From Natrinema salifodinae (GTDB taxonomy: Archaea > Halobacteriota > Halobacteria > Halobacteriales > Natrialbaceae), in NCBI RefSeq assembly GCF_900110455.1, contig NZ_FOIS01000003.1, positions 451,491-515,490 of the forward strand: a stretch of 64,000 nucleotides of DNA, written 5' to 3'. The notes under the pieces are model-generated. The model was not told the origin of the DNA and searched no databases. It saw only the letters and a program-made list of their open reading frames with translations. Position numbers and translations under genes: made by a program. This document shows, in pieces, positions 8,788-17,095 of this stretch; position 1 is the first letter of the stretch; every line of letters begins with the position of its first letter.

Positions 8788-10455
8788 ATGGAGATCAGCC
8801 GCGCGGTCGTCGAGCGACTGACGGCCAACGGGATCGACACCGTCTTCGGCATCCCGGGCAAGCAGACGCTCCCGCTGAACGAGGCGATCGGCACGCGAGA
8901 CGACGTCCGGTACGTGATGGCCCGCCACGAGACCGCCGTCACCCACCAGGCGTGGGGCTACGCGGAGACCAGCGGGCGGCCCGCCGCGACGGTCGTCGTC
9001 CCCGGTCCCGGCGATATGAACGCGATGAACGGGCTGAAGAACGCGTCCAACGACTGCACCCCGCTGATCCACATCGCCGTCGAGACCGAGCCTGAACTCC
9101 GCGGCGGCGGGGGAATCCACGAGACGCCGCCCGACACGTACGACAACGTCGTCAAAACGAACCGGCTCGTCGAGCACCCCGAGAGCACGGCGGCCGTCCT
9201 CGAGGAGGCGATCGCGGTCGCCGAGACACCGCCGAAGGGGTCCGTCCGCGTCGGAATCCCGAAGAACTTCCTGTCGATGGACGTCCCGCTTGCGACGCCG
9301 GCGGAGTACGGTCGGGGGTCGGTTTCGGGGGTCGCCGACCGCGACGTCGCGGCCGGCGCCGAGCTCCTGGCCGCCGCCGACGACCCGGTGATCGTCGCCG
9401 GTGGCGGCGTCCGCAGCGCGGACGCGAGCGACGACCTCCGCCAGGTCGCCGACCGACTCGGCGCTCCCGTCGTCGCGACCTACAAGGGGAAGGGCGTCCT
9501 CCCCGACGGCCCGGGCGGCTACGTCGCCGGAACGCTGTCGGGGAGCGCGTCCCCGGAACTGCTCGCCCTCCTCGCCGACGCCGACGCGGCGCTGGCCGTC
9601 GGCACGGACTTCGACGCGGTCGCGACCCGCGCCTGGTCGGTCGAGATTCCGGACCGACTCGTCCACGTCACGCTCGATCCCGACGACCTCGGAAACGGGT
9701 ACGATCCGGCCGTCGGGATCGTGGCGGACGCCGGCGCCGCGCTCTCGGCGCTCGACGGAGCGCTCGCCGACCGCGGACTGACGGTCGGCGATGGTGGCGG
9801 AGACGGAGACACGGGTGCCATCGAGCGCGCGGGAGCGATCCGCCGGGCTACCAGCGATCGGCTCGCGGACCTGCGCACGTCGTCCCCGCCGATCACCTCG
9901 GTCAGCGCGCTCGAGGCGATCCGAGAGGCGGTGCCCGCGGACGCGATCGCGACGGCCGACGCCGGCGGCTCCCGCGTGTGGGCGCTCAACGCCTTCGACG
10001 CCGCCGGCCCGCGGTCGTACGTCAACCCGGGCTCGTGGGCGACGATGGGCTCGAGCCTGCCGTCGGCGATCGGTGCACAGCTCGCGAACCCGGACGACGA
10101 CGTCGTCGTCCTGGTCGGCGACGGCGGGCTCATGATGTGCGTCCACGAGCTCCACACGGCCGTCGCCGAGGACCTGCCGCTGACCGTCGTCGTCTTCGTC
10201 AACGAGGACTACGCGCTCATCAGCGACGAGGCCGACCGGAGCTACGACCTCGACGCGGGCGAGTACGACTGGACGAACGCGCCGATCGATTTCGCGGGCC
10301 TGGCCGACAGCCTCGGGCTGCGGACGAAGCGCGCGGAGACGCCGGCCGAGATCCGATCGACTCTCGCGGACGCGGTCGACGCGGACGAAGCGGTCCTCGT
10401 CGAGGTCCCCACGGACCCGACCGAGCCCCAGGCCGGCGAGTGGATGCGCGAGTAG
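8788..10455 (+). CDS. Thiamine-diphosphate enzyme, acetolactate synthase/decarboxylase type
   Basis: A 555-residue ThDP enzyme with the three usual domains: N-terminal pyrimidine-binding domain (about 1-170) with the conserved glutamate in ARHETAVTHQAWGYA, a central domain (about 185-320), and a C-terminal pyrophosphate-binding domain (about 370-550) with the metal-site motif VGDGGLMMCVHE followed by NEDYALI. Relatives include acetolactate synthase large subunits, benzoylformate decarboxylases and sulfopyruvate decarboxylases. No acetolactate synthase small subunit or ilvC is nearby, so a branched-chain amino acid role is not supported; the substrate is unknown. The ATG at 8788 matches the usual family start, and a CACTAAG TATA-like element lies about 27 nt before it. 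Confidence 0.88.
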   Translation: MEISRAVVERLTANGIDTVFGIPGKQTLPLNEAIGTRDDVRYVMARHETAVTHQAWGYAETSGRPAATVVVPGPGDMNAMNGLKNASNDCTPLIHIAVETEPELRGGGGIHETPPDTYDNVVKTNRLVEHPESTAAVLEEAIAVAETPPKGSVRVGIPKNFLSMDVPLATPAEYGRGSVSGVADRDVAAGAELLAAADDPVIVAGGGVRSADASDDLRQVADRLGAPVVATYKGKGVLPDGPGGYVAGTLSGSASPELLALLADADAALAVGTDFDAVATRAWSVEIPDRLVHVTLDPDDLGNGYDPAVGIVADAGAALSALDGALADRGLTVGDGGGDGDTGAIERAGAIRRATSDRLADLRTSSPPITSVSALEAIREAVPADAIATADAGGSRVWALNAFDAAGPRSYVNPGSWATMGSSLPSAIGAQLANPDDDVVVLVGDGGLMMCVHELHTAVAEDLPLTVVVFVNEDYALISDEADRSYDLDAGEYDWTNAPIDFAGLADSLGLRTKRAETPAEIRSTLADAVDADEAVLVEVPTDPTEPQAGEWMRE

Positions 10456-10485
10456 GGCGGCGAGTCACTCGGATCTCGGCCGCTC

Positions 10486-11658
10486 TCAGTACCCCAGCGA
10501 GAGCGCGTTGTTCACGAGGATCGCGCTCAGCCCGAGTGCCATGATCGCCGAGAGGGTCCCGAACGCGACCGTCCAGCCGAAGGCGTCTGCGGCCGTCCCG
10601 ACCGCAACGCTGCCGGTCGCGCCGAGGATCATATAGGCGGTCCGGACGAGCCCGAAGCCGAGCCCCCGCTCGGCCGTCGACAGGACGTCGACCACCCGCG
10701 ACTGCAGCGGCGCGCCCCAGGTCATCGCGACCCCGACGCAGGCGACGCCGGCGACCGCCGTCGCCAGGCCGTCGCCGGCGATCAGAACTGCGAACCCGAC
10801 CAGGCCGGCCGTCATCGTGACCGCGGCGGCGGCGTCCCGCGAGTAGCGATCGGACAGCGCGCCGACCACCGGCTGGACGCCGCCGTTGACCAGAAAGTAC
10901 AGCGAGAACAGCAGCCCCGCGGTCGTCCGCGAGAGGCCGTAGCCGAGCTCGAGGAACGCGGGGAGGAACGAGGCCGTCGCCTGCCAGGTGAACGCGCCCA
11001 TGGCGCACAGCGCGGTCGTGTACGCGACAGTCGGGCGCGTCAGCACGCCGGCCAGGCGGTCGGCGTCGACCTGATCGCGGATCGGCTGCTCGGGACGGCG
11101 GGGCTCCGTCGGTCGAATTTGGGTGAAAAAGACGGCGACGATGGGGATCGCGACCGCCGCGCCGACGGCGACGGCGGCTCGCCAGCCGTACCGATTCCCG
11201 GCCACGGCCGCGAGCACCGGCGCGGCGAACCCGGCCAGGGGCGCGCCGGAGACGTGGACGCCGATCGCCCGGCCCGTGCGGTCGAACAGCCGGGTGAGCA
11301 GCGTCGTCGCGACGCTGTAGTGGAGGCCGGCCGCCGCGCCGAGGGTGATCGCGAACAGCAGGAAGGTGACGTACGACGGCGACAGCGCCAGCAGCGCGCT
11401 CGCGACCGCCGTGCCGCCGATTGCGGTCACGATGATCCGGCGCTCGCCGAACCGGTCGCCGAGCAGCCCGCTGGGAAACTGCGAGAGCGCGTAGGCGGCC
11501 CACATTCCCGATAGCGCCAGACCGACGACGCCGGTACTGACGCCGAACGCGTCGACGACGTCGGGGACGACCGGACTGATGACCAGGCGGGCGGTGACGG
11601 TTGCGAAAAAGGCCAGCGTACACAGCGCGAGGACCGTATCCCTGTACGACCAGTTCAC
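10486..11658 (-). CDS. Major facilitator superfamily transporter
   Basis: A 12-helix MFS carrier of about 390 residues. The loop between helices 2 and 3 holds the family motif in the form GLLGDRFGERRIIV, and a related motif recurs in the second half (GALSDRYSRDAAA). The central loop (about residues 185-205) is hydrophilic. I place the start at the GTG at 11658 (VNWSYRDTVLALC), just ahead of the first helix; an ATG at 11736 would add 26 residues rich in Arg/Ser and unlike MFS N-termini. The substrate cannot be read from the sequence. It is convergent with the ThDP enzyme gene, 30 bp apart. Confidence 0.85.
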   Translation of the reverse strand: MNWSYRDTVLALCTLAFFATVTARLVISPVVPDVVDAFGVSTGVVGLALSGMWAAYALSQFPSGLLGDRFGERRIIVTAIGGTAVASALLALSPSYVTFLLFAITLGAAAGLHYSVATTLLTRLFDRTGRAIGVHVSGAPLAGFAAPVLAAVAGNRYGWRAAVAVGAAVAIPIVAVFFTQIRPTEPRRPEQPIRDQVDADRLAGVLTRPTVAYTTALCAMGAFTWQATASFLPAFLELGYGLSRTTAGLLFSLYFLVNGGVQPVVGALSDRYSRDAAAAVTMTAGLVGFAVLIAGDGLATAVAGVACVGVAMTWGAPLQSRVVDVLSTAERGLGFGLVRTAYMILGATGSVAVGTAADAFGWTVAFGTLSAIMALGLSAILVNNALSLGY

Positions 11659-11766
11659 TCGGGGAGCGTTGGTCGAGCGCCGGAAAGTCGGTTTCGATAG
11701 CGGAAGTAATCGGTAGCAGGAGAGACACGCGCGCAAACGGCACAGCGCCGTCGCCGCCGCCGTCGG

Positions 11767-14343
11767 TTACGAGTCCCAGTCGAACCGTTCGGGGTCGCGC
11801 GCCGCCAGGGCCGTCCGAACCGCGGCGACGTTCTCGTCGGCGTCGTGGACGCGAATCAGGTCGGCCCCGCGGTCGGCCGCCAGGGCGGTGGCCGCGACGG
11901 TCGGCTGGAGTCGCTCGCCGGCCTCGTGACCGACCTTAGCGAACATGGACTTGCGGGAGTGACCGAAGAGGACCGGGCAGCCCAGCGCGTGGAACTCGTC
12001 GATCCGGTCGAGGATCTCGAAGTTCTCGGCGGCGGATTTGCCGAAGCCGATGCCAGGGTCGACGATGATCTGCTCGCGGTCGAGGCCGGCCTTCTCGGCC
12101 AACAGCACGCGCTCGGAGAGCTGGTCGATCACGTCCGCGACGACGTCGTCGTAGTCGATATCGCGGTCGGGGACGACCGGCGCGTCGATGCTGTGCATCA
12201 CGACCAGGCCCGCGTCGTGCTCGGCGGCGACGAAGCGCATCTCGGGGTCCTCGAGCCCGGTCACGTCGTTGATGATGTCCGCGCCGGCCGCCAGCGCGGC
12301 GTCGGCGACGGCGGCCCGGCGGGTGTCGACCGAGATCAGGGCGTCGAGGTCGGCGATCCGCTCGACCAGGGGGACGACTCGGTCGAGTTCCTCCTCGACC
12401 GGGACGGGGTCGGCGCCCGGACGGGTGGACTCCCCGCCCACGTCGATCACGTCGACGTCCGCCTCGATCAGTTCCTCGGCGCGGGTCACGGCGTCCTCCA
12501 GCGCGTCGTACCGGCCGCCGTCGTGGAAGCTGTCGGGCGTGACGTTCAGGATGCCCATCACGGCCGTCCGGTCGGTCCAGGGGTACTCGGATTCGGTCGC
12601 GTCGCCCGTCGTTCCCGCGGCCGAGCCGGAGTAGCCGAGACTCGGCTTCGCCGGCGACGGCTCGCCGTCCGTCTCGTCCCCCGATTCGTCGCCGTTCCCG
12701 GCGTCGAGTTCGAGCGTCTCCCGCAGCGCTCGGGCCACGTCGGCCAGGCCGTGGGGCCGAGCGCGGGTCTCGAGGGTCTCGACGAGCGACTCGAACTGGG
12801 CGAGCGTGCCCATCAACACGGCGTCGACGACCTCGTCGTCCCGGTCCAGTCCGGAGAGGGCGCACTCGCCGCCCAGGCGCAGCAGTTCCTCCTTGAGGAC
12901 GGTCGCCTGGCGGTCCCGGAGCGCCGTCCGGACGACCCGGTGGACGGCGTCGCCGTCCAGGCGCTCGACGTCGCCGGGCGCGACGTTGGCGCCTTCGAGC
13001 GCGTCGCGGGCGTCGGCGAGGTCGCGGACGCGTTTGGGCACGTCGGTGCGGGTCCACCGCGAGCGGGCCTCCGCGACGGCGAACAGCGAGCCGGTGACGA
13101 GCACGCAGTCGTCGCCGTCGGCGTCCTCGAGCGCGGCCGCGAGGGCGTCCTGTACCGCGTCCTCGGTGCGGACCGCGCCGGCGCCGGCGTCGTCGAACGC
13201 CGCCGCGAGGACGTCGCGGTCCTCGGCGCGGTCGAGGTTCGGCTCGGCCGTCACGACGGCGTCGGGGGTCGGGAGCGCGGCGACCATCTCGCGGTGGTCC
13301 TTGTCGTGCATCGCGCCGAAGACGAGGTGCAGGTCGTCGTAGTCGTAGGTCGCGAGCGTCTCCGCGAGCCGTTCGCAGGCACCCGGGTTGTGCGCGCCGT
13401 CCAAGACGACCAGCGGCTCGGTGTCCATCACCTCGAACCGGCCTGGCCAGTGGGCGCTGCGCAGTCCCCGTTCGAGAGTCGCGTCCGAAATGTCGTCGAC
13501 CTGCCGGGCGAGAACGGCGGCGATGCCGGCGTTGATCGCCTGGTGTTCCCCCAAAAGCGGGATGCGGGTCTCGAGGTCCCAGTCGTCGGCGTCGATCGAG
13601 ACGGCGGCCTCGGTGTGGTTCGTCCGGCCCTCGTAGGTGACTCGAACGTCGGGGTTCGTTCCGTCGTCGGACTCGTCGGCTCCGTCGAGGTCCGTCCCGA
13701 CGGTCACGACGTCGCCGGCCACGTCGCGGACCGCCTCGAGCGGTTCGCCGGTGACGGCGGTCACGAGCGGCGCGTCGTCGGGGGCGACGTGGGCCTTGTC
13801 GCGGGCGATCTCCGACTCGGTGTCGCCGAGGATGCCCGTATGTTCTAACGTGACACTGGTGACGGTACTCGCGATCGGATCGACGACGCTCGTGGCGTCG
13901 TACTTACCGCCGATGCCGACCTCGAGGACGGCGACGTCGACGTCCTCGCGGCCGAACTGCCACAGCGCCAGGCCGGTCATCGTCTCGAAAAAGGTCGGCG
14001 ACTCGCCGTCGGCGGCGCGCTCCGTGATGTACTCGCGAACCCGTTCGACGTACTCGGAGACGGCCGATTGAGGAATCTTCCGGCCGTCGACGCGGACCCG
14101 TTCGCGGAGGTCCTCGAGGTGGGGCGAGGTGTAGAGGCCGACGGAGTAGCCGGCCTCCCGCAGGGTTCGCTCGAGCATTCGAGCCGTACTCCCTTTCCCG
14201 TTGGAGCCGGCGATCTGGACGAAGTCGACGTCCGCGTGTGGGTTCCCGAGGTGAGCCAGCAGCCGGGCCGTCGACGCCGTGCCCGGCTTCGGGCGGAACC
14301 GCCGCAGATCGAAGAGGAAGTCCGCCGCCTCGTGATACTCCAT
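11767..14343 (-). CDS. folCP: Bifunctional dihydrofolate synthase / dihydropteroate synthase (FolC-FolP fusion)
   Basis: One 858-residue chain joins two steps of folate synthesis. Residues 1 to about 430 are a Mur-ligase-type folylpolyglutamate/dihydrofolate synthase with the ATP loop IAGSNGKGSTARML and the motif VLDGAHNPGACERL. From about 596 onward is dihydropteroate synthase: MGILNVTPDSFHDGG, DVGGESTRPGADPVP, DPGIGFGKSAAENFEI and GHSRKSMFAKVG, which form the pterin and phosphate sites. Between them, about 440-590, is a segment with LKEELLRLGGECALS, like the N-terminal extension of some archaeal and clostridial FolP proteins. FolC-FolP fusions are known in haloarchaea. The TTG at 14349 sometimes taken as start is less likely than the ATG at 14343. 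Confidence 0.95.
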   Translation of the reverse strand: MEYHEAADFLFDLRRFRPKPGTASTARLLAHLGNPHADVDFVQIAGSNGKGSTARMLERTLREAGYSVGLYTSPHLEDLRERVRVDGRKIPQSAVSEYVERVREYITERAADGESPTFFETMTGLALWQFGREDVDVAVLEVGIGGKYDATSVVDPIASTVTSVTLEHTGILGDTESEIARDKAHVAPDDAPLVTAVTGEPLEAVRDVAGDVVTVGTDLDGADESDDGTNPDVRVTYEGRTNHTEAAVSIDADDWDLETRIPLLGEHQAINAGIAAVLARQVDDISDATLERGLRSAHWPGRFEVMDTEPLVVLDGAHNPGACERLAETLATYDYDDLHLVFGAMHDKDHREMVAALPTPDAVVTAEPNLDRAEDRDVLAAAFDDAGAGAVRTEDAVQDALAAALEDADGDDCVLVTGSLFAVAEARSRWTRTDVPKRVRDLADARDALEGANVAPGDVERLDGDAVHRVVRTALRDRQATVLKEELLRLGGECALSGLDRDDEVVDAVLMGTLAQFESLVETLETRARPHGLADVARALRETLELDAGNGDESGDETDGEPSPAKPSLGYSGSAAGTTGDATESEYPWTDRTAVMGILNVTPDSFHDGGRYDALEDAVTRAEELIEADVDVIDVGGESTRPGADPVPVEEELDRVVPLVERIADLDALISVDTRRAAVADAALAAGADIINDVTGLEDPEMRFVAAEHDAGLVVMHSIDAPVVPDRDIDYDDVVADVIDQLSERVLLAEKAGLDREQIIVDPGIGFGKSAAENFEILDRIDEFHALGCPVLFGHSRKSMFAKVGHEAGERLQPTVAATALAADRGADLIRVHDADENVAAVRTALAARDPERFDWDS

Positions 14344-14569
14344 GTCCAACCAGAGAGCCCCGTCGTTTTAGTGTATTCTGATCCCAGCCATCCGCTCCGC
14401 TCCACCGGCCGTTGGCTCCGATTCCTCGATCGTCAGCGGTCGTCCGGCCTAGCACGTTCGGAGGACAGACTGGGCCGAACGCGAACCGTTCCGGAAGGGC
14501 TCCGGCGCGGCGTCCTCGCTCTCCGAGTCGCTCGAGAAACGCTGGGCTGGTCCCCGTCCTAACAGTACC

Positions 14570-15532
14570 CTACTGGATACCCATCGCCTCGATCTGTTCC
14601 TGATACCGGTTGCGGATGGTGACCTCGGTGACCTGAGCGACGTCCGCGACTTCGCGTTGCGTTTTCTTTTCGTTACAGAGCAACGAGGCGGCGTAGATCG
14701 CGGCGGCGGCGTACCCCGTCGGGGACTTCCCGGACAGGAGCCCCTTCTCCGTGGTGACCTGAATGATCTCTCTGGTCTTCGCCTCGACCTCCTCGCTCAG
14801 ATCGAGGTCGGAACAGAACCGCGGGACGTACTCCTGCGGATCGACCGGCTTCATGTCCAGTCCGAGGCTCTGGGAGACGTACCGGTACGTTCGACCGATC
14901 TCTTTCCGTTCGACCCGCGACACTTCGGCGACCTCTTCGAGGCTCCGCGGGATCCCCTCCTGGCGACAGGCGGCGTAGAGGCAACTCGTGGCGACGCCCT
15001 CGATCGATCGTCCGCGGATCAGGTCCTCGGAGAGCGCGCGCCGATAGATCACCGACGCAACCTCGCGGACCGAGCGCGGAATGCCGAGCGCGCTCGCCAT
15101 CCGATCGATCTCGCTGAGCGCGGACTGGAGGTTCCGTTCGCCGGCGTCTTTCGTCCGGATGCGCTCTTGCCACTTCCTGAGTCGGCGCATCTGACTGCGT
15201 TTGTCGGCGGACAGCGACCGGCCGTAGGCGTCCTTGTTCTTCCAGTCGATTTGGGTCGTGAGCCCCTTGTCGTGCATCGCCTGGGTAGTCGGGGCACCGA
15301 CGCGGGACTTGTTCTGTCGTTCGGAGTGGTTGAACGCGCGCCACTCCGGCCCGTGGTCGATGTTCGTTCCCTCGACGACCAGGCCGCAGTCCTCGCACAC
15401 GAGTTCACCGCGGTCACCGCTCTTGACGAGCGTCTCCGTTCCGCATTCCGTGCACACCCGATCACCCTCCGATTCCTGCTCTTTCTGGGTCGATTCGGTT
15501 TCGCGCGTTCGCTGGCGGGTGAGCTTATCCAT
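14570..15532 (-). CDS. tfb: Transcription initiation factor TFB
   Basis: TFB, the archaeal TFIIB homologue, bridges TBP at the TATA box and RNA polymerase. The 320-residue protein starts with a charged tail, then the zinc ribbon (CTECG and CEDCG, about residues 33-60), the B-finger/linker region ([18 protein letters not shown]), and two cyclin-fold repeats (about 120-215 and 220-315). The last repeat ends in an HTH that reads the BRE ([20 protein letters not shown]). Haloarchaea have several TFB paralogues; this one is full length, and I cannot assign a paralogue number. Confidence 0.97.
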   Translation of the reverse strand: MDKLTRQRTRETESTQKEQESEGDRVCTECGTETLVKSGDRGELVCEDCGLVVEGTNIDHGPEWRAFNHSERQNKSRVGAPTTQAMHDKGLTTQIDWKNKDAYGRSLSADKRSQMRRLRKWQERIRTKDAGERNLQSALSEIDRMASALGIPRSVREVASVIYRRALSEDLIRGRSIEGVATSCLYAACRQEGIPRSLEEVAEVSRVERKEIGRTYRYVSQSLGLDMKPVDPQEYVPRFCSDLDLSEEVEAKTREIIQVTTEKGLLSGKSPTGYAAAAIYAASLLCNEKKTQREVADVAQVTEVTIRNRYQEQIEAMGIQ

Positions 15533-15556
15533 TACGTATTTCTAACGCCGCACAGG

Positions 15557-15562
15557 CTTAAG
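15557..15562 (-). promoter_or_regulatory. TATA-like element of the TFB gene
   Basis: CTTAAG on the minus strand is centred about 28 nt before the ATG at 15532, consistent with a leaderless TFB message. A second AT-rich patch (TATAATCAATATT) lies about 25 nt further upstream. Confidence 0.35.
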
Positions 15563-15689
15563 GGCCCTGATACCTCAGAATATTGATTATACGTAAGACG
15601 GTGAACCTAACGCACATATCGATTTCGTGCAGCGCCTGGTGGCTGAATCGATCGCCTCGATCACCTTCGATCGCAGACGGCGAATCCGC

Positions 15690-15926
15690 TCACGCGCTCT
15701 GCAGTCCCGGCGGTCGGAAGAACAACCCGTCGAGCAGCGCGGGGAGGGCGATGGCGACGCCGCCGAGCACGGCGGTCTCGAAGGAGAGATCGAAGAGGGT
15801 GGCGACACAAAGCGCGATCAGGAACGCCAGCGGAATCGCGCCGAGCAAGCAATCGTACCGATCGATCGTCGACACGAAGTCGGCGAGTCGGGAGCGCCAG
15901 CGATCAGCGATATCTCTCTGTACCAT
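15690..15926 (-). CDS. Small two-helix membrane protein
   Basis: A 78-residue protein: a charged N-terminus (MVQRDIADRWRSRLADF), one hydrophobic span (LLGAIPLAFLIALCVATLF), a short acidic turn and a second span (AVLGGVAIALPALLDGLFF). A strong Shine-Dalgarno sequence, GGAGGTGA, ends 6 nt before the ATG (its complement is at 15933-15940). This is rare in a window where most starts look leaderless, and it is the main support for the gene being real. Function unknown. Confidence 0.65.
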   Translation of the reverse strand: MVQRDIADRWRSRLADFVSTIDRYDCLLGAIPLAFLIALCVATLFDLSFETAVLGGVAIALPALLDGLFFRPPGLQSA

Positions 15927-16088
15927 CGTTTCTCACCTCCAGTACGCCATTACGACGGCCGCGCACTAAAAACTGAGGGAAACGAACGTCACAAATCGAT
16001 CCTCAGAACCCCTCCGGGTATTTCGTCGCGTTTCCGTGGGGCCGATCCCTGACTCACCGACACCTCGACGCGGCGACGTTCGACCGAC

Positions 16089-16880
16089 TCACTCGGCGGG
16101 TCGCTCCGCCGCCAGGCCGTCCTCGCGACTCTCCCCCGGTTCGCGGGTGATCTCGAGGAAGGCGTCCTCCAGACTGCGGGCGTCGCCGGTCTCGACGCGA
16201 GACGTCAGCGTCTCGGGATCGCCCTCGGCGACGAGTTCGCCGTCGTGGAGGACGCCGATCCGGTCGGCGAGATCGTCGACGACGGGGAGGATGTGCGTCG
16301 AGAGGAAGATCGTCATCTCCCGATCGGCGAGGTCGGCGATGGTGTTTCGCATCGTCCGCGCGGCGCGGGGATCGAGCCCGCTGGTCGGTTCGTCGAGGAA
16401 GGCGACGGCTGGCTCGTGGAGAACGGCCTGAATGACGCCGACCTTCTGGCGCATCCCCTTCGAGTAGTCCTCGATGCGCTTGTCGGCGTCGTCGAGCAGG
16501 TCGAACCGCTGGAGTAGCGAGTCGATGCGCTCGTCGGCCTCGGCCTCGGGGACGTCCCGCAGTCCGGCGGCGTACTCGAGCTGTTCGCGGCCGGTGAGTT
16601 CGTCGTAGACCGGCGGCTCCTCGGGGAGGTAACCGATGTGCGGGGTGACCGATTCCCGGTCGTCGATCGAGCGGCCGGCGACGCGGGCCGTTCCCGAAGT
16701 CGGCGTCGTGAGCGACGTCAGCATCCGCATCGTGGTCGTCTTGCCCGCCCCGTTGGGGCCGAGAAAGCCGTAGACCGTCCCTCGCTCGACGGCCATCGTC
16801 ACCTCCGAGACGGCGGTCGTCTCGCCGTAGCGTTTCGTCAGACCGTCAGTCTCGATAGCGGGGGCGTCGGCAGGGCACAT
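16089..16880 (-). CDS. ABC transporter ATP-binding protein
   Basis: A 263-residue ABC ATPase of the drug/Na export or ABC-2 type. Walker A is GPNGAGKTTTMRML near residue 42; the signature is YSKGMRQKVGV, the usual variant for this class; Walker B with the D-loop is AVAFLDEPTSGLDP; the switch histidine is in LSTHILP. The C-terminal 40 residues are acidic and polar. Its likely partner is the permease that starts 214 bp away on the other strand; the pair is divergent rather than co-directional, so pairing rests on adjacency alone. Confidence 0.92.
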   Translation of the reverse strand: MCPADAPAIETDGLTKRYGETTAVSEVTMAVERGTVYGFLGPNGAGKTTTMRMLTSLTTPTSGTARVAGRSIDDRESVTPHIGYLPEEPPVYDELTGREQLEYAAGLRDVPEAEADERIDSLLQRFDLLDDADKRIEDYSKGMRQKVGVIQAVLHEPAVAFLDEPTSGLDPRAARTMRNTIADLADREMTIFLSTHILPVVDDLADRIGVLHDGELVAEGDPETLTSRVETGDARSLEDAFLEITREPGESREDGLAAERPAE

Positions 16881-16900
16881 ACGATTCCTTCTCGTCGAAT

Positions 16901-16910
16901 ATAATTAAAG
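16901..16910 (-). promoter_or_regulatory. TATA element of the ABC ATPase gene
   Basis: The minus strand reads CTTTAATTAT, centred about 25 nt before the ATG at 16880: a strong TATA box at leaderless spacing. Confidence 0.6.
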
Positions 16911-17014
16911 GTGCGTCATCTCTTGCAGCAGGTTACCCCGGTTTGCAATCCCGCCCGTCACCGGGCGAATCGGGCCGATCGACCGAATTAGGGGGAGTGA
17001 CAGAAATGCAAAGG

Positions 17015-17020
17015 GTTTAC
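17015..17020 (+). promoter_or_regulatory. TATA-like element before the permease mini-ORF
   Basis: GTTTAC is preceded by a purine-rich AAAG that could serve as BRE. It is centred 27 nt before an ATG at 17045, not before the permease ATG at 17095, so transcription would begin at the mini-ORF. Confidence 0.4.
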
Positions 17021-17044
17021 TGCCAGCGCGATGCGGTTCCGACC

Positions 17045-17095
17045 ATGCGTTTCGCCCTCCCCCGTTCGTCACGACCCGCGCGAGGTGATCGCTGA
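17045..17095 (+). CDS. Possible 16-codon leader ORF coupled to the permease
   Basis: ATG at 17045 opens MRFALPRSSRPARGDR; its TGA shares a base with the permease ATG (TGATG). The permease Shine-Dalgarno (GAGGTGAT, 17082-17089) lies inside this frame, so ribosomes finishing the mini-ORF would be placed at the permease start. Four of the 16 residues are arginine. Spacing from the TATA-like element fits a leaderless start. Whether it is translated is unknown. Confidence 0.3.
   Translation: MRFALPRSSRPARGDR

Noticed and set aside
11845-13848. Long plus-strand frame of 667 codons
   Set aside because: It lies wholly antisense to folCP, whose motifs are clear; such frames are expected opposite GC-rich haloarchaeal genes. 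The same holds for 3982-5919, 21866-23467, 38360-41002 and 49523-50920.
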